Shown one piece after another: positions 35,757-45,884 of a stretch of 64,000 nucleotides of DNA. The stretch lies in NCBI GenBank assembly GCA_028095005.1, contig CM051461.1:44690812-44754811 (forward strand), given 5' to 3'. The number at the start of each line of letters is the position of its first letter. Within the stretch, counting starts at the first letter, position 1. The translations under genes and the position numbers were made by a program. The notes beneath the pieces were generated by a model that was not told the origin of the DNA, searched no databases, and worked only from the letters and a program-made list of their open reading frames with translations. Origin of the DNA: Rhynchospora pubera (lineage: Eukaryota; Streptophyta; Magnoliopsida; Poales; Cyperaceae).

Positions 35757-37704
35757 TTTGGTATCGGAGCGGTACGTAATTTCATATAAAATTCTTATAA
35801 AATTTTTTTTTTCGGATTCAATTACTGAATTTAATAGTATTTTTCGTATTTAAATCAGTAAATTAATGATAATTTCTGAATCAGTATTTGATGGAATTTT
35901 ACAGAATTATTTTCGTAATTATTCTCTGTGTGCAAATTGGAGATGGAAATCATTAGTTTCTTTGATTCCTTCTTTGCCTTCACATATGCACGAAACGGAA
36001 AGAGAGAGAAAGATTAGATGCTTGCCATATGAATTTTGTGTGTCAGTCTTGATTGTATACAAAGGGGTAGAATAATTTCTCTGTCCAACCAATATCACAG
36101 CCCTTTATTTTGGATCTAGGAAGGATGAATTAACTTACACCTCAATTGTATAGGATCATGCTAACTATTATATCCCTTCTCTTTTCTTTACGCGTATAAA
36201 CGCGTCTCTTCATCTTTTCTGGTCCCCACTAATTTAGGTATTTTATTACATGCTATTTTGGCCTGATTAAGCAACATCCTTAATTGGTTTTATTATTTTA
36301 CCATTCACGTGGGATAAGCTAAGTGGGTTTTATTATTATCACGTAGGAATAGGATTTGATAATTTATAAAAGTCCTTTCTGAAAACCGTACAATAAATAT
36401 ATTTTATGGTTTTAAATATGATAATAAAATTTATTAAAGATATGATTTTATATTTTATATATCAAGTAACCCAACGGAACTATGTTATATATAATTTATT
36501 GTCATATAAATTTACTTTTAATAATTGGTTGTTATCAATTTTACCAACTTTAATTGTGACTGCCATTTTATTAAAGGGAACTATGTTTTACATTATGTCT
36601 ATTGTATTACTTATGTTTACATTTAATAAATTATAAATGTCAATTTTACCAACTTTAATTGTCAAATATAATTTATTAAATGAATTTTGTCTTATGTTTT
36701 CAATTTATTTCTGCCCAACGGTGATATAAATTGATTTTAGTGGATCAACTATTAACCTGAAATATTAATTGGCGTTTTATTATTTCAGATAAGTTAATTA
36801 TTAGTCCCCTAATTATAGTTGATCTAATTTATTTAATTTTAAATGTCTGTGGATTTTAGTTAATAGTAAGCATTTTATTTGTCATGAATTTGCAGCATTG
36901 AGCAATATTAGTAATCAAATCACTGGAATAACACCATTGAATGGAACTAATTTTTCAACTTGGAAAGAGCAAATTGAGATTGGTCTTGGTGTTCTTGAAA
37001 TAGACCAAGCATTACGTTTGGATAAACCTGAAAAACCAAAGGATGATGCTGCAGATGAAGAAAAAACTGCTTATGCAAAATTGGAGCGTTCTAATCGCAT
37101 GTCTGTCATGATTATCAAAAGCACCATTTCTTTGGCTATTCGGGGAGGCATTCCTGAAAAGAATATTGCTGGTGAACCTTTTACTGCTAAAGAATTTTTA
37201 GCCTCTGTTGAGGAGCAGTTTAAGAGTACATCAAAGGCTAATGCAAGTGCTCTCATAATGAAAATGCTCACTACCAAGTATAATGGGACTAGCGGTGTAC
37301 GTGAACATATCATGATGATGAATGATATGGCCGCAAAATTAAATGGCATGGACATGGCAATTTCTGAGGGATTTTTGGTTCATTTCATTATGACTTCTCT
37401 TCCTGCTCAATTTGGTCCTTTCAAGATCAATTACAACACGCAGAAAGAGAAGTGGAAAATGAGCGAATTGATTGCCATGTGTGTTGAAGAAAAAGAAAGG
37501 CTTAAGACTGAAAAACCTGACTTTGCACATGCTGCCATTGAAAGTCCAAAACAGAAAAACAACAATGGTAAAGGAAAGAATAAGAAAGATGATGGTCTTG
37601 GTGTTAATAAAGCAAGTACATCTGGTACAAAACGTGTTTTTAAGTGCAATCACTGCAAGAAACCTGGACACGTAAGGAAGGAGTGTACCAAGTTCAGAGC
37701 GTGA
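35637..37704 (+). CDS. Copia gag with predicted LTR-encoded first exon
   Basis: The continuous frame from 36896 to 37704 encodes a capsid-like gag: LNGTNFSTWKEQ near the start, then a Lys-rich stretch and a CCHC knuckle (CNHCKKPGHVRKEC) near the end. It has no ATG at the expected start. An ATG in the LTR (35637) followed by six codons, a GTAAGT donor (35656) and an acceptor TTTGCAG (ending 36895) joins in frame to gag; the predicted 1240-bp intron would remove the primer-binding site. Gag packages element RNA in cytoplasmic particles. The frame ends with TGA where related elements carry Trp (RA-W-LAKKG). The splice is an inference from sequence. Confidence 0.7.
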
Positions 37705-40700
37705 CTTGCCAAGAAGGGTAATGATTTCAATTATATGATTTGTGAGTCTCTTTTAATTGATGTTCCCTTAAATACGTGGTGGGTTGACACTGGTGCCTCT
37801 GTGCACATTACGAACTCATTGCAGGGATTCCTTTCCGTGAGGATGCTGGAAAAGGGAAAAAGGAAGCTTAAAGTAGCCAATGGATTAGAGGCTGAAGTGG
37901 AGGCCGTAGGAACTCTTCGTTTAGTCTTGAAGAGTGGCTTTACTCTCTATTTGCATGATGTAGTTTATATTCCTAGTGTGATTAGGAATTTAATTTCTAT
38001 TTCTAGACTTGATGCGTGTGGTTTTATGTTTCAGTTTGGAAATAATGAGTTGAGACTATATCATAACTCTAAGGTTGTTGGTTCTGGATTATTATGTGAC
38101 AATCTATATAAATTATGTTTGGATTCTGTTAGAAAGTGTGCTAATTTTCATTTTTATGCTAATTACCAATTAATTAACCAAGCAAACATAGCACACACAA
38201 GATCTAGTACACAAGCTATTCAAACACACGAGAGAAAGGGGTGGAATGTACCTCCCGCGAAATCGTATTCGCGGGGCTCGATCCTACGGCATGGGAATCG
38301 ATGGGGTGCTCTCCTTCGCCTCCTAATCGCGGCGCCTCGAGTCCACTATGGTATTAATCAAGTTCTTCTCAATTCGTGCTAGCGAAGAGAAGAACGAGTC
38401 TAATCCCAAGCGTTCCCTTTCTTCAACCAACGAACCAATCGATTTGTGGGAGAATGGGATGCTCAACACATGAGCTAGAGTGGAGAGGAGAGGGGGGGGC
38501 GGCGCACCACAAAGGGGGGGCCATGGTGGCGGCTAGAGAGAGGGGAGAGAGAAGAGAGCCAAAAGGAGCCACCATATGGTGCCTTATATAGCCTCTTAAC
38601 CCTAGATAGAAGTTCACACTATTTACAAGTGTGCCACTCCCACCTACCACCATGCTTGGCCGGCCTACTAGTGGGCTTCCTTGGCCCACTAGTCCATCTC
38701 CTATTTGGTCCCTTAATTCTATTAATTAAAGGCCCACTCAAAGCTATTCAATTTGGACATTTAATTTACCAATAAATTAAAGCCCAAATGACTTAAATAA
38801 ATTAAGTGTGTTGTTTATAAATAATTATTAACTTAATAATAATTATTTAGAGATTAGACAATGCATTAATTTATTTCTATATGATCCATTTGACTTAATT
38901 AATTATAACGGTCTATAACGCTATTTAATTAATTAATCAATCTATCATATTTTGCAATACTCAATATTGCAAATAAATAAATAATGCACGTATGATTAAA
39001 TACCAATTTTGTGTGACCCTTTGAGGATTTATGCTATGTTGGACATGGAATTAAATCGTTATTTAATTCCAATAATCATAAGCGGTATCTAGCAACACGT
39101 TATGACTCCCAATTCGCATAAATAGTGTACTGCTACAATATTTCAATCCTGCATAAGAGAATAAATATGTTTCTCTATTTTGATTCTTATGTCGCACAAT
39201 ATCATCGTATAATCCAAGATAGGAATGTGTCATTCTTGCAGATTATACGTTTCTTGATCTAGAGATAATTGTATAAAGTTGCATGCAAACAATCTATCTC
39301 CATCAAGGGGCCCAAACAGATATCGTCACTCACTAAGTGAATTAATGAGGGACATACGGTTTTCTTGATGATTAACTTTTCCCCGCACAATTCAAGAGAA
39401 CATAAATAAAGTCCGTATAGCAGCCCTTATCGGGAATCAGCGGTAGACAGTATTTATTGAACCTATCCTCATGTGGAAAAGATAAACATCTCAAACTTAG
39501 AACCAAAATCATAACGAAATAAACAATGACACATAACACAATCCATATGTTTATTTCGATGGGTCAAGTCCTGTGCTATGTTCCATAACATACACATATG
39601 CAATTAAGTTGGTAACTCTTTACCTATGATTTGTAGAACTTAATCATCACTTAACTTGCATACTAATCTTATAAGATAATTAATGTTCCTTGTTAATTAT
39701 CAAGATTATGGACCGTTTAGATTTATTATTGTCATTCTAAAGAATGATCAACAGAGATCTACAATTCAGATCCTCAACCTGAATGATCTGTCAATAATAA
39801 ACCTAGGAACAGATGATAAAATCTCATCCAAAAACATAAACTAATAATTAAGTCATTAAATTATTGACTTCTAGGACATAACTCTAACAGATTCTTCCTT
39901 TTCTAATTCTTTATTATCCCTGAATGTTAATTGTGCTGATCATAAACGTGGCACAAAGAGAAATCGTGATGTTGGATATTCTTCCAAATTATGGCATCGC
40001 AGATTGGGTCATATTTCAAGAGATAGAATGCAACGTCTCATTAAAAATGAAATTCTCCCAACATTAGATTTTTCTGATTTTGAAAACTGCATTGAATGTG
40101 TTAAGGGAAAATTTGTTAAGGGCAATAAGAAAGGAGCCACTCGAAGTGGGGGACTATTGGAATTAATTCACACCGATATATGCGGTCCTTTTCCCACTCC
40201 GAGTCTCAACGGACACAAATCATTCATTACTTTTATTGATGATTACTCACGCTATGCTTATGTGTTCTTAATTTCTGAAAAATCTGAGGCATTAGACAAA
40301 TTTAAGATTTTTAAGGCTGAAGTTGAAAATCAGCATAATCTTAAAATTAAAGTAGTGCGATCAGATAGAGGCGGTGAGTATTATGGTAGGCATACTGACT
40401 TAGGTCAAAGTCCAGGTCCATTTGCTTTGTTTCTTCAAGAAAGTGGTATTATTCATCAATTCTCTATGCCGGGTGATCCTCGGCAAAATGGAGTAGCTGA
40501 AAGGCGTAATCGTACATTAATGGATATGGTACGAAGTATGATATGCAATACCACTTTACCAGAATTTTTGTGGTCCGAGGCTTTAAAAACAGCCACACAT
40601 GTTCTCAATCGAGTTCCTAGTAAGTCTGTTCCAGCAACACCTTACGAATTGTGGACTGGAAGAAAACCGCAACTAGGATACTTACGTGTGTGGGGCTGTC

Positions 40701-42709
40701 TTGCTGAAGCAAAAGTCTACAATCCACAAATTAAGAAACTGAATTCCAAAACCGTTAGTTGTTCTTTCATAGGTTATCCAGAGAGATCCAAAGGTTTTAG
40801 ATTTTATTGTCCCTCGCATACCACTAGAATAGTTGAGACAAGACATGCGGTATTTTTTGAAAATGGCAACATTAGTGGGAGTAATGAAAAACGAACTATA
40901 AACATCGATGAAGAAGACCAAATTTATGTTCCAATTTCGGTCATTTCAGAGGCGACAAGTTCTGTTTCTCCATTATCACTAAATGAAGGTACTAATGTTA
41001 GTAATGCTCCTAACAATGAAGTACCATTGCAGCCACAAGAACCTTTACGCAAGTCGCAAAGAGAACGAAAATCTGCAATACCTGATGATTATATTGTATA
41101 CCTTACTGAAGAAGGTGGCGATATAGGTCATGGAGATGATCCTATCTCTTTCAAGGACGCCATGAAAAGTGATAAGTCATCTCAGTGGCTGGAAGCCATG
41201 AATGATGAGATGAACTCCATGCAACAAAATGATGTTTGGGATCTTGTTGAGTTACCTAAAGGTGTTAAACCCGTAGGATGTAAATGGGTTTACAAAACTA
41301 AAACTGATTCTCATGGTAACATCGAAAGATACAAGGCCCGACTGGTTGCTAAAGACTTTACGCAACAAGAAGGGATACATTATGATAATACTTTTTCTCC
41401 CGTCTCAAAGAAAGATTCATTAAGAATTGTTTTAGCTCTTGTAGCTCATTATGATCTCGAGTTGCATCAAATGGACGTGAAAACCGCATTCCTTAATGGT
41501 GACTTGCATGAAGAAATTTGCATGAAACAACCTGAAGGTTTTGTTATTAAAGGCAAGGAACATATGGGATGTCGGTTGAAGCGATCAATTTATGGATTAA
41601 AGCAAGCTTCAAGGCAGTGGTATCTCAAGTTTGATGAGGTCATAACAGAATTTGGATTTCAAGAAAACACTTTTGATCAATGCATATATCTCAAGGTTAG
41701 TGGGAGCAGATTTATTATTCTTGTTTTGTATGTGGATGACATTTTGTTAGCAAGCAGTGATTTAGACATGTTGTACGAGACAAAATGTTTTCTTTCAAAG
41801 AAATTTGAAATGAAGGATCTTGGTGAAGCCTCTTATGTCATAGGTATTGAAATTCACCGTGATCGGTCTCATGGTCTTTTAGGTTTATCACAAAAGGCAT
41901 ATATCGAGAAAATGCTTAAGCGCTATAACATGCAAAATTGTTCTCCTAGTGTTGCTCCCATTTTCAAAGGTGACAAATTCAGTAAGGCTCAATGTCCCAA
42001 AACTGAATCAGAACGTAAGCAAATGGAAAAGAATGAGTATGCTTCGGTTGTTGGAAGCTTAATGTATGCTCAAGTTTGCACACGTCCTGATATTGCGTTT
42101 GTAGTTGGCATGCTCGGCCGATATCAATCAAATCCAGGACTGGATCATTGGCGAGCTGCTAAGAAAGTCTTACGCTATTTGCAAGGGACTAAAGACTCTA
42201 TGCTTACTTACAAAAAGTCCGATAACCTTGAGGTCATTGGTTATTCAGATTCGGACTTTGCTGGATGTGTAGACACGAAGAAATCCACATCAGGATACAT
42301 ATTCATGCTTGCAGGGGGACCAATTTCATGGAAGAGTGCCAAACAGTCATTAGTTGCATCTTCCACTATGCAAGCAGAATTTGTGGCGTGTTTTGAAGCT
42401 ACTGGTCAAACAGTTTGGTTGAAGAATTTCATACCTGAACTTCAAGTAATTGAAAGTATTGCAAGACCACTCACGCTATTTTGTTATAATGAGGCTGCTG
42501 TTTTCTTCTCTAAAAACAACAAGTCCAGCGGTGCTACTAAATGGATTGACATCAAATATCTTGTTGTTAGACAGAAAATTAAGGATAATGTTATTGTCAT
42601 ACAACACATCAATACAAGATCTATGTTAGCTGATTCTCTAATAAAAGCACTACCACATACTCTTTTCAAGGAGCATGTAGCCGGCATGGGTTTGGTTAGT
42701 GACTTGTGA
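37705..42709 (+). pseudogene. Copia pol (protease, integrase, RT, RNase H), interrupted
   Basis: In frame with gag after the TGA, the protease motif WWVDTGASVHIT appears near 37783. The frame is broken by the insertion at 38157-39889 and resumes with SKLWHRRLGHIS. Integrase shows HTDICGPF, VVRSDRGGEY and NGVAERRNRT (D, D, E); reverse transcriptase shows YKARLVAKDFTQQEG, YGLKQASRQWY and YVDDILLA (near 41728); RNase H shows GYSDSDFAG and MQAEF. It ends at 42709, typical of the family. The downstream part is one open frame of about 900 codons with no stop, in keeping with youth. Confidence 0.9.
38157..39889 (-). mobile_element. Solo-LTR-like insertion inside copia pol, 1733 bp
   Basis: The block interrupts pol between FHFY and a reading that resumes DSSFSNS. 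Read on the minus strand it starts TGTTAGAGTTATGTCCTAG and ends GGTAATTAGCA, i.e. TG...CA as in an LTR, and it has no coding frame of note. A GC-rich section (38240-38560) and a TATATA motif (near 38585 on this strand) fit LTR regulatory sequence. I find no matching 5-bp duplication (TTTTA against GATTC), so it may be a solo LTR formed by recombination between different copies. The family is not identified. Confidence 0.65.
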
Positions 42710-43037
42710 TGTTGTAATGAACAATAATGTATTTATTAAGTTATGAATTGAAGCTTCATTTATGTATTGACTGAATTTATATTGTTTGCTTATTTCTTAT
42801 GTTTGCGCATTAATGTAATTTATATAAGCAAATATACTTATGAGGATCGAATGAATTTAATTAACCATACGTTGGAAAGAATGCCATTTCTATAATTAAT
42901 AGGGATCAAATAACAACAATAGTTATTTTGATTATATTAGTTTAGTTTGGTATTTCTAACTGAACAAGGTTGAAGTTTTTATTGGCCAATTCTGAATTTA
43001 TGTTTCATTATGATATTTTATAGGCCAAGTGGGAGAA

Positions 43038-43448
43038 TGTTATAATTAATATTATTAATTAATTAATATGTGGCCTATATGATTTAATCTGAACCATTTA
43101 TTTTTAAAGGGTGCATTGGATTTTGATGGAAAATCCAATGGACCAGATTCACTGAATTTAGATCCCTTCAATTGCCTTGGTTATATATACTTGTTCTGTC
43201 ATAAAAAAGACACCCTTTCTCTTTAATTTCGGCCATTAAGAAAATTAGACAGAAATAAAAAAAAAAACGCCATTCTGCCATCATTAAGGACCAAGGAAAA
43301 TTGGAGAAGATCGATTTTCCGCCTTACGATGTCGTCTCTCCAATCCTGTAAGTTCTAACTTATGAATCTATTTAATTTTATATGGATTACGTTGATTCTA
43401 GGATGTTAATTAGAAATATTATTATGAATTAATATTTTACGTCTATCA
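43038..43448 (+). repeat. Right LTR of the copia element
   Basis: 411 bp, differing from the left LTR at two sites that I can see (GGCACC/GACACC and TTTTTCGCC/TTTTCCGCC), about 99.5% identity. Confidence 0.95.
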
Positions 43449-43453
43449 ATAGT

Positions 43454-45019
43454 TACTTCTCACAGGCAGCATAAACCCAGAGACTTCACATTTTTTCTTT
43501 TTTTTCTTATTTTTCTTGAATTAGTCTTTACTTTTTTTCGTTTTTCATCTCTATAAAGAAAACACACAGGATATGAGTTTTTTTTTAAAAAAAAAGTCGA
43601 AATTAATTTCTTGTTATTTTTTACTTTAGATAGAATAATCGCTGCAATTCGTCCCTGGATAAACATGACATGTTATTTTTTACTTTCAGAGCTGATATGC
43701 GTATCCTTTTGAATTATATTTTCTATTCTATTTTATAGTGTCATCTGTACAATCAAATTTGTTAAACATGACATGTCTTCTAGGGAAAGATGTATGGATG
43801 TCGTGAGATAAGACGAATAACCAAAGCTGTAATCTAGGGTGCAGGAGCAATTCAATTAATCAATTCGTCTAGCTTCTCTAATTTAGTACTTTGACTATAG
43901 AAAGTTATTATATATTTAAATTCTACATGATTAGATAAAGATATTGAATTTGATCGGATAGATAGAACTTGAAACGAATTTGTGAAAAAGGTTGAATAAA
44001 ACATAATATGATCTTGATATTATTTCTTTTAAATGGAACCTATTAACAAGCCACAACTGTTAGTGGTATTATAATGTGTCATTCTTACGGCTCTGTTTGG
44101 ATGGCTTCTTTCCGGAATAAAGAATAAAGAATAATCACTTTTTACCAATAAATTTATTTCTAACCATCCAAACTCTTCACAAAAATTACACACTTCCCAA
44201 TAAATTTCTTACCTTCTTCCTTCTTCCTATCTTATTCTCAACGCATCCAAACGGAGCCTACATTATTTCTTTTTGTTCGTTTGCATAAGATCATAAGAAT
44301 TTTAATTTTGTTACTAGTAGTTAATGTAACTTAAGATTAATTATTTGTAATGGTTTCAATTGTAAATTACTATTAATTATTTCTTAAAATTCAACGGCCT
44401 GGAGAGAAAAATCAATTTCATGATTTTGAACTTACTGATTAGCCGTGAACTTTACTGTCGTGGGTATCAGATTGGAAGGTTGTTACTAGTTAGACTGTTT
44501 GATACAAGGGAAAAGTGCAAGGATAAGACCAAAAGCTTTTTTCTTTTAATTAATTTTTTGAACGGTTTTTTTTTTTTAATAATCTACCGTAGAAGATAAG
44601 ACGAAAGATAACCGACTCGCTCAGAAAAAAATGACATCAAAACATGCCCCCCTTGGGGAAATTACACAATATATACGCTCCAATTTGTTACTCTCTTACG
44701 ACTAAAAATTGCACCGCATCCTCGTGATAGGAAAATTCGCAAAAAAAATATACCTAAATAGGCATACTTCTACTAATACTTATGTGCAAAGAACATTAAT
44801 ACATTTTCATCATATAAACATGTATAATCTGGGAAAACGTTTCTCTTCGCTCCGCACAAGAACTCGGGTGCGTATATCCATATACACAGATACACTGATA
44901 CACATCATACTTCATACACTCCCTCACGGCCTCACTTAGTCCAGAAAATATCTTTCCTTTTGCTTCTTCTTCTTCACAATCTCTCCATTTCTCACCTAGA
45001 GAGAGAGAGAGAGAGAGAG
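43454..45019. other. Upstream region of copy H
   Basis: Continuation of the 3' flank of G, then a MITE (44089-44258), then upstream sequence of H including AAACATGCCCCCCTTGGGGAAATTACACAA, split here as a diverged form of the shared upstream block. No separate gene is supported. Confidence 0.45.
44089..44258. mobile_element. MITE (same family as 5073-5229), 170 bp
   Basis: Starts GGCTCTGTTTGGATGG and ends CATCCAAACGGAGCC, flanked by TAC (44086-44088 and 44259-44261). The body contains CCAAACTCTTCACAAAAATT. Confidence 0.75.
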
Positions 45020-45884
45020 ATGGGGATCTATTACGACCACAACGACTCGATCTACATCGTCAGCACCATGGAAGATGACATCAAGACCACCGTCACCGAC
45101 TCCGGCGAAGTGGCCGCCGAATGGATCAACGACATCCTCTGGATCCACAGGCGCCGCCTCCACCACCTCATCGTCGGCTTCGACATCGAGTGGTGTCCCC
45201 ATGGCTGGCATGGCACGTACGGACAAAACCCACCTGCCTTGCTTCAGCTCTGCGTCGGTCGTCGCTGCCTCGTTTTTCAACTCATCCACTGCGACTACAT
45301 CCCTGAGGAGTTGGGTGAGTTTCTCTCGGACGATCGGTTTCGTTTCCTCGGCGTCGGGATTGAAGATGATGTACAGAAGCTTTGGGCTGAGTATTGTTTT
45401 TCCCCTATCTACTGATTTCCACTCAAATTTGTGCATCTTTTGAGTTAATCTATTGATTGGACTAGCTATTAATTGCTTGAACCTCAATTTCCTCTGTAAG
45501 TAGCCCAACTGTATTGAATACTTTATCAGGTTTCAAATTCATTCAACTGTGGTGAAATGGTTTCATCAGCTTCATTATATTAAGTTAACTCCAACTATAT
45601 TGAATACTTTTAAACTGTGGTGAAATAGGTATGGTCTGGCGGTGGACAATTTTGATGATTTGAGGTACCTTGCAGCAGAGGCAACGGGCCAGTGGGAAAT
45701 GAGGCAGTGGGGATTGCAGAATCTGGTAGGGGAGTTTATGGGTGTGAACATGGACAAGCCGAGGAGGGTTCGCCTGAGCGACTGGGGTACGTATTCACTG
45801 ACTGAGGAGCAGATTGAGTATGCTGCTCTTGATGCATTCACATCTTTTGAAGTTGGCCGCCGGCTGGTTACTGGAGATTACTGA
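45020..45884 (+). CDS. Array copy H: DEDDy exonuclease-domain protein
   Basis: Exons 45020-45390 and 45629-45884 with a phase-2 intron give 208 aa. The ATG directly follows a GA microsatellite (44998-45019); an in-frame TTG further up lies in that tract and is not needed. Catalytic residues are complete: D55 and E57 (VGFDIEW), D117 (LGVGIEDD), Y188 and D192 (IEYAALDAF). It is the best preserved plus-strand copy together with A, and keeps the 13-residue helix that G lost. Expected reaction: metal-dependent 3'-5' removal of nucleotides; substrate and cell compartment are unknown, since no targeting signal is visible. Confidence 0.87.

Larger units (their letters stand above)
35346..43448 (+). 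mobile_element. Copia LTR retrotransposon, 8.1 kb, young, with nested insertion
   Basis: Two 411-bp LTRs (TG...CA) bound the element, and a 5-bp duplication ATAGT lies at 35341-35345 and 43449-43453. A primer-binding site TGGTATCGGAGC (35759-35770, tRNA-Met type with one mismatch) follows the left LTR; a purine tract GTGGGAGAA ends just before the right LTR. Gene order gag-protease-integrase-RT-RNase H marks it as Ty1/copia. The LTRs differ at only two sites, so insertion was recent. A 1733-bp insertion in pol and a TGA between gag and pol make this copy non-autonomous. Confidence 0.95.

Noticed and set aside
38376..38689. Open frames in the GC-rich part of the copia insert
   Set aside because: Overlapping frames on both strands in a GC-rich LTR-like segment with no domain; best explained as composition.
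44996..45508. Minus-strand frame of 170 codons
   Set aside because: Antisense to exon 1 of copy H; no family features.
1437..45884. Reading the array as full Werner-type RecQ helicase-exonucleases
   Set aside because: No helicase motifs occur near any copy; each gene ends after the exonuclease domain.
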